This document shows positions 23,316 to 31,276 of a stretch of 35,645 nt of DNA, one piece after another. Each line of letters opens with the position of its first letter. Position 1 is the stretch's first letter. The position numbers and the translations under genes are program-made. Source of the DNA: Pseudomonadota bacterium (GTDB lineage Bacteria > Desulfobacterota > Desulfobacteria > Desulfobacterales > RPRI01); NCBI GenBank assembly GCA_018817425.1, contig JAHITX010000013.1, positions 1 to 35,645 on the forward strand, in the 5' to 3' direction. The notes beneath the pieces are model-generated. The model made no database searches. It saw only the letters and a program-made list of their open reading frames with translations, and had not been told where the DNA came from.

Positions 23316-24638
23316 TTATTTAGACAACAGCAAAAAGTTATTAACGGTATAAAACTTGGGATTCAGTTTGGATTCAGGCAGATATATATATGCATCCGGA
23401 TCTGCTGAATTATTTGTGCTTGTTGCATGCCGGGCTTTTTCATCAATATAAAGCGAACAATCGCGATCTCCTGTATTGTTTTTCCCGGTTTGCGGATCTT
23501 CGCTGTAATGCACTACCATAGTGGCCCAGGTCCGGAAATCACCGGATCTTTCATATACCTCTTTATACCATATGACATAGCTTTCCTGATCAACATAGTT
23601 TATATGCCGGCCCCAGTTATAATAAGGATCTTTGGGTATCTGTTCTATAACCCATACTTTTCTTGGCACATAGGTAATATTTTGAGGTGCCCATGATATA
23701 CCTTTCCAGTTGGGGTTTTCATATCCCATCTGAACACTTGGACCGGTGTAGGGAAATACCCTCAGCATACTTCCATCCGGCATTTCTTTACTCGGAAGCA
23801 TATCAGGGCTTGCAAATGAAGCAAGAATAGTTTTTTCTCCCAAATAAATCCATTTCATGGTTGGAGTTTTTCCTGCCCACATGTAATTTGCATCCATCCA
23901 TGAATCAGAACCCATATACGGATCAGATCTTGATGTTGAAGTGGTTTGGCGAATCCTTCTAATGGCCGGAACATAGGCATAGCTTGAATTGTCCTTTTCA
24001 TCCATATAGGTATAAGCCATTGTATTGGTACCTCTTACAGGCATGGGTTCCGTTATATTCTGGAACTCATAGGTTAGAACCTTATCAGGATTATTTTTTA
24101 TTTCCTGACCCGGCGGACGACCGTTCATGTAAAGGCGGCTGTCAACACCGGCTGCATAACGTTCCTCTCCACTTTTATCAAACCATCTGACTCGGATTTT
24201 ATCTTTTGAGGCCATAAAACGATATCTCTGAAAATCAAAATTAAATATGATTTTTTCCGCAACCTTGGGATCTTTTAAATCAACATTGGGAAAAGGCATA
24301 CCATAAAGATGTTCAGGGTATTTGCCGGTGCTTTTTTCTATCAGATCACCTTTTCCGGTTATAGTGAATTTACCTTCATTCTTTGCACTTGCAGCAATAA
24401 ATTTATCATCATGCTTGAATTGAAAATTTATTTTTCCAGGTGTAAGAATATAATCACCTCTTTCAATTGCACGGTACATAGCCGGAATGATAATGTCTTT
24501 ATATTGAGCGCAGTTACTCTTGTCGATGGTCTTTGGTAAATCTTCAGCTTGCAGGGAGCTGGAAAAACCGAGAAGAATTGCAAGCAAGCAAAGCGTCGGT
24601 AACTCAATGTATTTAAAGATACTTTTTTTAATTTTCAC
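23316..24638 (-). CDS. DUF1329 envelope protein, copy B
   Basis: The 440-residue protein has a signal sequence (hydrophobic from about residue 12, cleavage expected near SSLQAED) followed by a DUF1329 domain. Conserved blocks shared with copy A include IIIPAMYRAIERGD, PGKINF, TGKYPE, YGMPFP and NGRPPGQE, so both are probably functional. It directly follows the DUF1302 gene (81 bp spacer) and is probably cotranscribed with it. The start is GTG at 24638 with AAGGAGGA upstream. DUF1302/DUF1329 pairs are thought to form an envelope system for lipid-like or hydrocarbon substrates. The two copies may have diverged in ligand, since the most variable parts are the N-terminus and short surface segments. 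Confidence 0.87.
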   Translation of the reverse strand: MKIKKSIFKYIELPTLCLLAILLGFSSSLQAEDLPKTIDKSNCAQYKDIIIPAMYRAIERGDYILTPGKINFQFKHDDKFIAASAKNEGKFTITGKGDLIEKSTGKYPEHLYGMPFPNVDLKDPKVAEKIIFNFDFQRYRFMASKDKIRVRWFDKSGEERYAAGVDSRLYMNGRPPGQEIKNNPDKVLTYEFQNITEPMPVRGTNTMAYTYMDEKDNSSYAYVPAIRRIRQTTSTSRSDPYMGSDSWMDANYMWAGKTPTMKWIYLGEKTILASFASPDMLPSKEMPDGSMLRVFPYTGPSVQMGYENPNWKGISWAPQNITYVPRKVWVIEQIPKDPYYNWGRHINYVDQESYVIWYKEVYERSGDFRTWATMVVHYSEDPQTGKNNTGDRDCSLYIDEKARHATSTNNSADPDAYIYLPESKLNPKFYTVNNFLLLSK

Positions 24639-24669
24639 TTTTTCCTCCTTTAATTAAATTTTGTCTGAC

Positions 24670-24687
24670 ACTGTTTTTAAAAACAGT
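24670..24687. promoter_or_regulatory. 18-bp perfect palindrome in the DUF1302-DUF1329 spacer
   Basis: ACTGTTTTTAAAAACAGT is self-complementary. It lies between the DUF1302 stop and the DUF1329 copy B ribosome binding site. It could be an intercistronic hairpin or an operator. A diverged version is in the leader of copy A. Confidence 0.4.
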
Positions 24688-24719
24688 TATACAATCCTCA
24701 GGCAAATAAATATCATTGG

Positions 24720-26339
24720 TTACCATTGATATCCTATTTTAAATGTTACCTCACTGGCAACTTTTACACCATCAGCAAAACCATAACTGGCTTTTGCGTC
24801 TCCTAAAAATGCCTGCAGCCTAAGATCGGCATAAATATCAGAGGTGATGAGATATTTTACCGCAGGTTTTACCATCCAAGTTGTGCCGTCACCATGTTTG
24901 CCGGGACAAACTGCCAGCAAAATCGACGGAGTAAGTTTGGCACCCATTAAAGCTGTGCTCGTGTTAACCATGAACACATCCGATTCTCTTACGTTTCTGC
25001 GGTCTTTTTTTTCCGAAGTTCCACTCATGTCGCCTGTTACACGACCGGTTTTATCTATATGCGGGTTATCAAGATTGTTTTTGACGATAGCGCCTGTAAA
25101 GGGATTTGTTACGTCACCCCCGTTCCACTCATTGATTGTTTTATGCAACCATTCAAATGATACTTTTGTTACATCTTTTGAAAGCCATCTCCACCGGAAA
25201 TCCTTGTCAACCGCAAGCATGGTTTTTGTTACCGGTTTAAGCACAAATGTATTTCCTACTGAGTAAGTAGCACTGAACATAGGCTCAGCGAGAGATATCG
25301 GTTCAGCCGTATGATGGGAAACCTCTCCTCTGATAATTGCTTCAAAATGACCAACTAATAATTGATAACTGAAAAAACCGCCGTAAACGTGCTGTTTGTT
25401 GTGCGTTACTTCGACTGTGCCAGTACGAAAAGTTGGTGGACTCGGATACATTACCATACCATTAGGATCACTTACTACATCCCTGAAATAAAGCACGGAA
25501 AGGTTTAGCCTTTGTCCGATTTCTGCTGTTATTTTTCCGCCATATTCATTATTATTGGTGGGAACTTTCTCCCTGACTTCAAAACCATACAGGTCGCCAA
25601 AATTTGTGATGTATACATAAGGAGACTGAAATCCGGCACTGGGATCATTAGGGTCGCCATCTCTTGGCCCCCACTGCGAAGGTCTGATATCAGGAATCCA
25701 TAACAAGTCGAAATTGAGGCCAAAATTCTGTATACGGGGCATGCTGTAATTTATTCTTCCCATCCACAGAGGAATTTTTACATCATCAGGATTCTGGAAA
25801 AACAAATTAAAGGAGCTATCCGGCGGATTGATAACATCATTCAGGGTTTCAAGCAGACCCTCGCCCCAGGAAACAATCTGTCTGCCAGGACGGAAAAAAC
25901 CGTCACCAAATTGGCCTGTATAAACAAAATCGATAAAAGCTTCTCTTAAATCCTGCTCAAACCTGATGTCATCCAGATCATAATCGAATCTTGAGCCGCC
26001 TATATCATCTGCAATATCATATCTGTGTGCAGCAAGATCAAAGATCGAATCATAGGCACCCCTGAAGGTTAAATGAACTTTTTCCACTCTGAAGGCACCC
26101 AATTTTACATCAGGATAAACATCAATATCAAATTTTAATGTATTTCTCTGCTGAATCCCGTAAGCTTCATCAAAAAAGCCGTACTGCATACCATTTGTAT
26201 CCCTAACAACAATGTTTGATTCAAATGTACCGTGAAAACTGCTTGTCATTTCCGCAACAGCTTTTGAAGAAAAAAACCCCGATATCGCTGTAACGAAAAG
26301 CAAACATAATACCGTTTTGCCCCATCTTCTCCTACTCAT
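24720..26339 (-). CDS. DUF1302 outer-membrane beta-barrel protein
   Basis: The 539-residue protein has a typical signal peptide (basic MSRRRWGK, hydrophobic core, cleavage after SSKAVA) and then alternating polar and aromatic segments of a barrel. It ends in a C-terminal aromatic residue (FKIGYQW) as outer-membrane proteins do. Motifs GRQIVSWGEG and NDVINPPD are typical of DUF1302. This family regularly pairs with DUF1329 in degraders of steroids, terpenes and hydrocarbons. A transport or surface-binding role for hydrophobic compounds is plausible but not proven. AGGAGGAAAG precedes the ATG. It is the first gene of a minus-strand operon with both DUF1329 copies and is divergent from the regulator at 26813. 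Confidence 0.87.
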   Translation of the reverse strand: MSRRRWGKTVLCLLFVTAISGFFSSKAVAEMTSSFHGTFESNIVVRDTNGMQYGFFDEAYGIQQRNTLKFDIDVYPDVKLGAFRVEKVHLTFRGAYDSIFDLAAHRYDIADDIGGSRFDYDLDDIRFEQDLREAFIDFVYTGQFGDGFFRPGRQIVSWGEGLLETLNDVINPPDSSFNLFFQNPDDVKIPLWMGRINYSMPRIQNFGLNFDLLWIPDIRPSQWGPRDGDPNDPSAGFQSPYVYITNFGDLYGFEVREKVPTNNNEYGGKITAEIGQRLNLSVLYFRDVVSDPNGMVMYPSPPTFRTGTVEVTHNKQHVYGGFFSYQLLVGHFEAIIRGEVSHHTAEPISLAEPMFSATYSVGNTFVLKPVTKTMLAVDKDFRWRWLSKDVTKVSFEWLHKTINEWNGGDVTNPFTGAIVKNNLDNPHIDKTGRVTGDMSGTSEKKDRRNVRESDVFMVNTSTALMGAKLTPSILLAVCPGKHGDGTTWMVKPAVKYLITSDIYADLRLQAFLGDAKASYGFADGVKVASEVTFKIGYQW

Positions 26340-26400
26340 ATCTTTCCTCCTAAAAATTAATGTTTAAAAAAGATACAGCCCTTTCCCAGTTTAATCTGTA

Positions 26401-26415
26401 ATTCTCACCTCCTTT
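26401..26415 (-). promoter_or_regulatory. Orphan perfect Shine-Dalgarno in the DUF1302 leader
   Basis: On the minus strand the sequence AAAGGAGGTGAGAAT lies about 60 nt before the DUF1302 start, in addition to that gene's own ribosome binding site. Only a very short frame follows (GTG or ATT to TAA). It may be a ribosome standby site, a leader mini-ORF, or chance. Confidence 0.3.
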
Positions 26416-26493
26416 ATTATAATATATTTTAAGAGTGATAATTTTAAACTTTTCAAAGCAACAGTTTTAAACTATTATACTTTTTCTTTTAAT

Positions 26494-26522
26494 TTGACGC
26501 CTTATTTAAGATTTGATAATTT
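26494..26522 (+). promoter_or_regulatory. Possible sigma-70-type promoter for the regulator gene
   Basis: TTGACG (26494-26499) is followed after 17 bp by TAATTT (26517-26522), with an alternative GATAAT two bases earlier. It precedes two palindromes and the regulator start at 26813. The support is weak because the region is AT-rich. Confidence 0.25.
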
Positions 26523-26607
26523 TATATATAAAAGGCTGCAATTGCTGAGAACAAAGATAAAAGGGTTAGTACCCTTAATCGAATATTGTAGGTAACAGTA
26601 AATGATT

Positions 26608-26631
26608 TGACACCACAATATGATGGTGTCA
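26608..26631. promoter_or_regulatory. Operator-like inverted repeat 1
   Basis: TGACACCA and TGGTGTCA form a perfect 8-bp inverted repeat with an 8-bp spacer, a typical dimer-binding geometry. It lies in the divergent region between the DUF1302 operon and the multidomain regulator, so it could serve either or both. Confidence 0.5.
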
Positions 26632-26664
26632 TGGGCATAAATTCATTTAAACGTATTATACTGA

Positions 26665-26685
26665 AAATATTGTTCGACAATATTT
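26665..26685. promoter_or_regulatory. Operator-like inverted repeat 2
   Basis: AAATATTGT and ACAATATTT are a perfect 9-bp inverted repeat around TCG, 33 bp from the first palindrome. The half-site differs from the first, so different proteins or sites are possible. It lies about 130 bp before the regulator start. Confidence 0.5.
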
Positions 26686-26812
26686 CATAAGATTGTGTTG
26701 GAAAAAATTACCGTTGTTTTTACATAAAATGTTGAAGTAATAAAAATTCCCGATAAATTAAGACAGGGTTTTGCTTCGTAACTATTATTTCATGCTTTAT
26801 CAAGGTCAAGAT

Positions 26813-28234
26813 ATGTCCTCTGAAAATTTTTTACGCTATAAAACACTTGGTCAGCTTATCAAAGATTATCGTCAATTGCGCAAGCTAAGTCAAGAAGAGT
26901 TTGCTGACCCAATAAAGGTAAGTGTCAGGCAACTGCGAAGATGGGAGGCCGGACTCTCTCATGCTTCTGTAGAGAACCTTCAAGACATTGCCAATTATAC
27001 AGGAATACCCATGGAAGCATGTATTTCACTTAATGCAGATAATCCGATTTGGTATTCGCTGCAAAAAAAGCGGGTTGCGTATACATTGATTGAAGCGGAA
27101 TTCATAAGAATCAATGAGGTGTTGAAAAGATATATGCAATCCGGGCAAGATACATTCCTGGAAAATGAACAGGTTATAACGGAAAAGCATATTGATATGA
27201 TTATTTCATATCATAACGATGCTTATGGTATAAAAAAGCCATTGTCAAAAAATGTCTTCACAAAGGCTATAAACATGTTGCCTGATGTAAATCGTATTAT
27301 AATAGACAATTGGGGTAGCATGGCAGGCTATGTTATTTGTCTTCCCATAAAAATTGATGCTTATCAGGAACTTAAAAAGCAAAAGGTTCTCGAAGACTAT
27401 CTAACATCTGAAAAAATCAATGATATATTAACAATAGGTAAAGGAGTTTTTTTTCATTATTCCATTTTTTCAGCAAGTTTAAGCGTTGCATATCCGATGA
27501 TGGTGAAAAATATAAAATATCTTTCTGAAATAAAACAAAAAAAAGAGTATCTTACGGCTTTTCATACTGCCACTGTAAAAGGAGAAGAGTATTTCGAAGA
27601 TATGGGTATGAAAAGTGCGTGGAAAGCTGCTGATAATGATCATACAGATATAAATAGTATGCCACAAATCTTTGATATTGAATTGGATATTCTTATTAAT
27701 AAGTTTAGCAGCTATATTAATCCCATAACCGTTGATAATCCTATAACCGTTGATGCTTTAAGCCCGTATAATAAATCTAAAAATAATATAGATAAAATTA
27801 AGTGTCCTAATTCCGGATGTGAAACACATGATAATACGACAGATGGCAATATTATTTGCAACGGAACGTATTACACAAAACAGGGAGAGCAAAGGCATAG
27901 ATTTAAATGTAAAAAATGTGGCATATCTTTCAGCAGCAAAGCGGGGACCATTTTTTACGGTCTTAGATCTCCGGAAGAAAAAATTATGAAGGCCCTTAGT
28001 CTTCTGATTAAGGGGATGTCACTTACAAATGTAGCGAACGTCATGAATGTTAAATTCGACACTGTTCGACGTTGGCTGAGAGTTGCTGCTGAACAGAGAG
28101 GCAAAATTGATGCAATGCTTATTGAAAAGCTAAATGTTTCTCAGGCTGAATTGGATACCTTATGGACTTATATCAGCGAGAATTCCCTTCGTAAAAGAGC
28201 GAGCCATTGGGAAAAAAAATATAACAATAATTAA
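26813..28234 (+). CDS. Multidomain regulator: XRE-type HTH, possible GNAT-like middle, transposase-type zinc ribbon
   Basis: From the ATG at 26813 the protein has 473 residues. Residues about 10-70 are a clear XRE/Cro helix-turn-helix (LSQEEFADPIKVSVRQLRRWE). Residues about 165-290 vaguely resemble an acetyltransferase (GNAT) core, a tentative reading. Residues 331-470 contain a zinc ribbon (Cys331, Cys336, Cys366, Cys369) and a second helix-turn-helix (SLTNVANVMNVKFDTVRRW) like the N-terminal part of IS1/IS1595-type transposases. The catalytic transposase core is absent, so this is a regulator and not an IS. AAGG at 26802-26805 supports this start over TTG 26771 and ATG 26792. It lies 22 bp before the nitroreductase gene and probably controls it or the divergent DUF1302 operon. 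Confidence 0.75.
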   Translation: MSSENFLRYKTLGQLIKDYRQLRKLSQEEFADPIKVSVRQLRRWEAGLSHASVENLQDIANYTGIPMEACISLNADNPIWYSLQKKRVAYTLIEAEFIRINEVLKRYMQSGQDTFLENEQVITEKHIDMIISYHNDAYGIKKPLSKNVFTKAINMLPDVNRIIIDNWGSMAGYVICLPIKIDAYQELKKQKVLEDYLTSEKINDILTIGKGVFFHYSIFSASLSVAYPMMVKNIKYLSEIKQKKEYLTAFHTATVKGEEYFEDMGMKSAWKAADNDHTDINSMPQIFDIELDILINKFSSYINPITVDNPITVDALSPYNKSKNNIDKIKCPNSGCETHDNTTDGNIICNGTYYTKQGEQRHRFKCKKCGISFSSKAGTIFYGLRSPEEKIMKALSLLIKGMSLTNVANVMNVKFDTVRRWLRVAAEQRGKIDAMLIEKLNVSQAELDTLWTYISENSLRKRASHWEKKYNNN

Positions 28235-28256
28235 TATAATAAGGAGTATAAAGCTG

Positions 28257-29084
28257 ATGGGGCTTTTAAAAATAGATAAAAGTAAATGTAAACAGGACGG
28301 GCTTTGTGCAAAAGACTGCATGACTGCGATTATAAGAATCCCTGAAGGCGGTGGCTTTCCATATATACCTGATAATATGGAAAGTATGTGCCGAGTTTGT
28401 GGCCATTGTGTGGCTGTATGTCCCCACGGGGCTTTAAGCCATGAACTCGTACCACTCGAAAAATCTCCGGCTATAAAAGATGAACTTAAAATCAATCAGG
28501 ATCAGGCTGTGCAGTTTTTGCGGACTCGACGTTCTATCCGGTTTTATCATGACAAAGGTGTTGAAAAAGAAAAGATCCAAAAACTTATTGAAACTGCCCG
28601 CTATGCCCCTACCGCAAGCAACAGCCAATTGGTGGAATGGATAGTTATAAGCGATAAATCAAAAATACATACTCTTGCCGCCAAAACAACTGAATGGTTA
28701 AGGCAGTTGCTAAAAGACGACCCGGCTATAGCAAAAGCAAGCCCTTATCTGTATCAGGTTATTGCAGCCTGGGATGGCGGTTATGATCCGATCTTAAGAA
28801 AAGCGCCGACAGTACTTGTGGCATCAGCGCCCAAAGAAGCATTGGGAGGTGCAACGGATGTGGTTTTGGCTCTTTCATATCTTGAATTGCTGGCTCCTGT
28901 AATGGAACTTGGAACATGCTGGGCCGGATTATTAAACGGAGCGCTTACTGCCTTGCCTTCTTTAAAGGAATATATTGGTTTACCCAAAAAACATCCGCAT
29001 CACTTTCCTTTGATGATAGGATACCCAAAGGCAAAATATTACAGACTGCCTGAACGAAAGCAGCCCAGGATCACTTATATATAA
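28257..29084 (+). CDS. Nitroreductase family protein with N-terminal ferredoxin domain
   Basis: The 275-residue protein joins a ferredoxin-like domain (cysteines in CKQDGLCAKDC and CRVCGHCVAVCP, residues about 11-60) to an FMN-dependent nitroreductase domain that starts with TRRSIRFYHDKGV (about 92) and includes APTASNSQ. Such fusions in anaerobes reduce flavins, nitro groups or other acceptors using ferredoxin or NAD(P)H; the real substrate is usually unknown. I chose the ATG at 28257 because AAGGAG lies 11 bp upstream; the longer frame upstream only overlaps the regulator gene. The 22-bp gap suggests cotranscription with the regulator. The protein has no signal peptide and is cytoplasmic. 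Confidence 0.88.
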   Translation: MGLLKIDKSKCKQDGLCAKDCMTAIIRIPEGGGFPYIPDNMESMCRVCGHCVAVCPHGALSHELVPLEKSPAIKDELKINQDQAVQFLRTRRSIRFYHDKGVEKEKIQKLIETARYAPTASNSQLVEWIVISDKSKIHTLAAKTTEWLRQLLKDDPAIAKASPYLYQVIAAWDGGYDPILRKAPTVLVASAPKEALGGATDVVLALSYLELLAPVMELGTCWAGLLNGALTALPSLKEYIGLPKKHPHHFPLMIGYPKAKYYRLPERKQPRITYI

Positions 29085-29099
29085 ACAATAGGATACATT

Positions 29100-29957
29100 G
29101 TGAATAAAATTTTAGTTGCAGGTGCAACAGGCAATACCGGAAGTGAAATATTAAAACAGCTTTTGGAAAAGGGCGTGCAATTTAAGGCAATGTCCAGAGA
29201 CAAAAGTAAATTTAAAAACATAGCAGGAATCAACCGGGTAGAAGGTAATTTTGCAGATATCAGCTCACTGGTTTTGGCCTTTAAAGACGTGGAAAATATT
29301 TATGTTGCCATGCCGGCTCATCCTGACAATGAAGTATGGATAAATAATATTATTTCAGCTTCCAAAAAAGCAGGTGTTTTACATATTGTAAAATTATCGG
29401 GAATGGGAGTTAGTCCGGATGCAGGTTCTGAAATAATAAGGGTTCATGCAAAAACCGATGATATGTTAATGCAATCAGGATTAGTATATACATTATTAAG
29501 ATCCAATTCATTTTATCAAAATATTTTTGCATCAATTCCGACAATTAAAAATCAAAGTTCTATTTATTCACCATTGTCAGATTCAAAGCTTAGTTTAATT
29601 GATATAAGAGATGTAGCAGCAGTTGCAGTAAAAGCGCTGACAGAAAATGGGCACAACAATAAAATCTATAATCTGACAGGCCCTGAAACACTGAGTTATT
29701 ATGATATTGCAAAAAAAATCGGATCGGCCATAGGAAAAGATATTACCTACTATCCGATCAGCAAAGAACAGGCAAAATTGTCAATGTTAAAAGCCGGAGT
29801 TTCCGAATGGAGAGCCGATAAACTATCGGAAATTCTGGAGTGGTTTGGCAAAGGAGGTTTTGAGGCAATAAGCCCGGATGTTGAATCCGTGCTTAACAGG
29901 TCAGCTTATAGATTTGATGAGTTTTTTAATGATTATAAAATAAAATTCAATATTTAA
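29100..29957 (+). CDS. NmrA/QorB-like NAD(P)-binding protein (atypical SDR)
   Basis: The 285-residue protein starts with the NAD(P)-binding motif [13 protein letters not shown] and has the layout of atypical short-chain dehydrogenases of the NmrA/QorB type, including VKLSGMG in the middle and [15 protein letters not shown] in the C-terminal half. Members are quinone reductases or redox sensors. The start is GTG at 29100 with AGGA upstream, 15 bp after the nitroreductase, so a common operon with a redox-stress or reductive role is likely. The stop codon lies exactly at the boundary of the kup remnant on the other strand, so the extreme C-terminus may have been altered by that rearrangement. 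Confidence 0.85.
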   Translation: MNKILVAGATGNTGSEILKQLLEKGVQFKAMSRDKSKFKNIAGINRVEGNFADISSLVLAFKDVENIYVAMPAHPDNEVWINNIISASKKAGVLHIVKLSGMGVSPDAGSEIIRVHAKTDDMLMQSGLVYTLLRSNSFYQNIFASIPTIKNQSSIYSPLSDSKLSLIDIRDVAAVAVKALTENGHNNKIYNLTGPETLSYYDIAKKIGSAIGKDITYYPISKEQAKLSMLKAGVSEWRADKLSEILEWFGKGGFEAISPDVESVLNRSAYRFDEFFNDYKIKFNI

Positions 29958-30227
29958 CTGAGGATCTTCCATGAATCCGTATCTGGCTTCAATGCGATAA
30001 AATCCTCCACCCAGTTTTTCGGTCTTGACCTTTTCAAGATTAGGGCCGATTTGAGTTGGGGAGGTATGCTGAATATTTAAACGCGGCAGGTATCCTGTCT
30101 GAATTGCCTGACGGGTGAGAGAAAAGGCGCCGCTGATAACAGCCTGGGAAGCAATTATTGTGGCAAGTGTTGACAGCAAAACCGTTGGAATCATAGCCCA
30201 TGATGGAACCATGGCATAAAACGGGTG
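29958..30227 (-). pseudogene. kup: kup (potassium uptake) remnant with internal deletion
   Basis: The minus strand encodes a piece typical of Kup transporters ([29 protein letters not shown], then HTSPTQIG), followed directly by a piece of the Kup C-terminal cytoplasmic domain ([18 protein letters not shown]). In an intact transporter these pieces are separated by the last transmembrane helices and the start of the cytoplasmic domain. Here that part is missing, as are both ends of the protein. It is a gene remnant produced by deletion. An open frame of 120 codons remains (29901-30263) but cannot make a transporter. Confidence 0.85.
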
Positions 30228-30248
30228 ATTACAATCATTGAGCTGATT

Positions 30249-30329
30249 GTGAAAAGATACCATATAATATATCGGGTATCTTTAAAAAGAATTGAAATAC
30301 TAACGGTATTTGAAGGGCATCGTCTTTAA
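30249..30329 (+). pseudogene. ParE/RelE toxin C-terminal fragment
   Basis: The frame from 30249 reads [19 protein letters not shown] and then FEGHRL before a TAA. It matches the C-terminal third of the intact toxin at 32839-33138 (KRYRIIYRLSGKRVEILTVF) closely in protein and DNA. The TAA replaces a TTA leucine codon, and homologous-looking residues continue for a few codons. No start, N-terminal part or antitoxin is present. It is a relic of another toxin-antitoxin pair, joined to the kup remnant. Confidence 0.75.
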
Positions 30330-30391
30330 AGGCTCGAAGGGCTTGAGGACAATTCAAGTAATAACCATTTATAACGGCTTAATTTCTTTTG

Positions 30392-31276
30392 ATGAAAAAT
30401 AATAGTAAATCTCTTAAATTACGTGGATGCCTTATTATAATCGGAATCGGTTTGATGGGAATAGGGGGCTCCATTGTTTTTAACAGGTCTTCCTGTACGG
30501 AAAATTTTTTAAACACCGGGTTTGATCTTAAAAATATTGCTATAATAAGCAGTATTTGCGGTTATATTTTAACTACCATATTTTCTACCCGGCTTCGGAT
30601 TCTGCCGGTTTGCGGCCTGGCGGCGGCTTGTCTGGCTTTGTTTATCGGATCATTTGGCGGTGGTTCTATGGGAAGCTGGGGCTGGGTTGTCAATCTGGTT
30701 GCAATTATGGTTATAGCACCACTTGCGGCGATCTTATGCATTATTTCCGGCGTTGCTTCTCTTGCAACAATAACAAAAGAATATAAAAACACAAAGAAAC
30801 CGATTATTTTAACAGGGATAGTTGCAGTTGCCGTTTATATTATTTTATGGATTTTAATCAACACGGTACCGGGTTTAAATGCTGCTGTGGCTTCATTACA
30901 TAGCGAAGATAAACATGAACGAATCACTGCCGCTAAATTTCTGGCGGATAATAGAGATAAAAGAGCAATAGATCCTTTGATTGAAATGCTGTCTGACCCT
31001 GATGGCAAGATAAGGGCTTCAGCAGCACAAATACTGGGTTCTTTTATACTTGCCGGTATGAACAGTGATACCCGTTCAATAAAGCCACTTATCAAAGCCC
31101 TTCAGGATGAAGATGTAAATGTGCGTGCTGCCGCAGCCCTTTCTCTTGGGCATATAACGGAGCATCTGAGAAGCGAGGCGGCAGGGTGGCCGGTGGAACA
31201 TCTTAAAACAGCGCTGAAAGATGATGATGCGTCTGTAAGGGAGGCGGCACAGAAGGCACTTGCGATGATGGAATAA
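30392..31276 (+). CDS. Membrane protein with C-terminal HEAT repeats
   Basis: The protein of about 294 residues has four predicted membrane segments in its first 165 residues (around 12-30, 48-64, 70-88 with a glycine-rich loop, and 100-155 as a longer hydrophobic region). About 125 C-terminal residues then form HEAT/PBS-lyase-type repeats (RAIDPLIEMLSDPDGKIRASA, RSIKPLIKALQDEDVNVRAAA and LKTALKDDDASVREAA). HEAT repeats are protein-binding scaffolds, here on the cytoplasmic or periplasmic face. No specific function is recognised. I chose the ATG at 30392 over the TTG directly before it; no clear ribosome binding site is seen. The stop overlaps the next gene's ATG by one base, so the two are coupled. 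Confidence 0.75.
   Translation: MKNNSKSLKLRGCLIIIGIGLMGIGGSIVFNRSSCTENFLNTGFDLKNIAIISSICGYILTTIFSTRLRILPVCGLAAACLALFIGSFGGGSMGSWGWVVNLVAIMVIAPLAAILCIISGVASLATITKEYKNTKKPIILTGIVAVAVYIILWILINTVPGLNAAVASLHSEDKHERITAAKFLADNRDKRAIDPLIEMLSDPDGKIRASAAQILGSFILAGMNSDTRSIKPLIKALQDEDVNVRAAAALSLGHITEHLRSEAAGWPVEHLKTALKDDDASVREAAQKALAMME

Noticed and set aside
24844-25266. 140-codon plus-strand frame opposite DUF1302
   Set aside because: It is an antisense frame of a convincing barrel gene with signal peptide and C-terminal aromatic residue; no motif supports it.
26813-28234. Insertion sequence transposase
   Set aside because: Only a zinc ribbon and HTH resemble transposases. No DDE core, terminal repeats or target duplication were found around the gene.
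28134-28256. N-terminal extension of the ferredoxin-nitroreductase
   Set aside because: The extension overlaps the regulator's coding sequence and lacks family similarity; AAGGAG clearly supports the ATG at 28257.
29901-30263. A 120-codon minus-strand gene
   Set aside because: It is a decayed kup fragment with an internal deletion, lacks a ribosome binding site and overlaps the NmrA-like gene.
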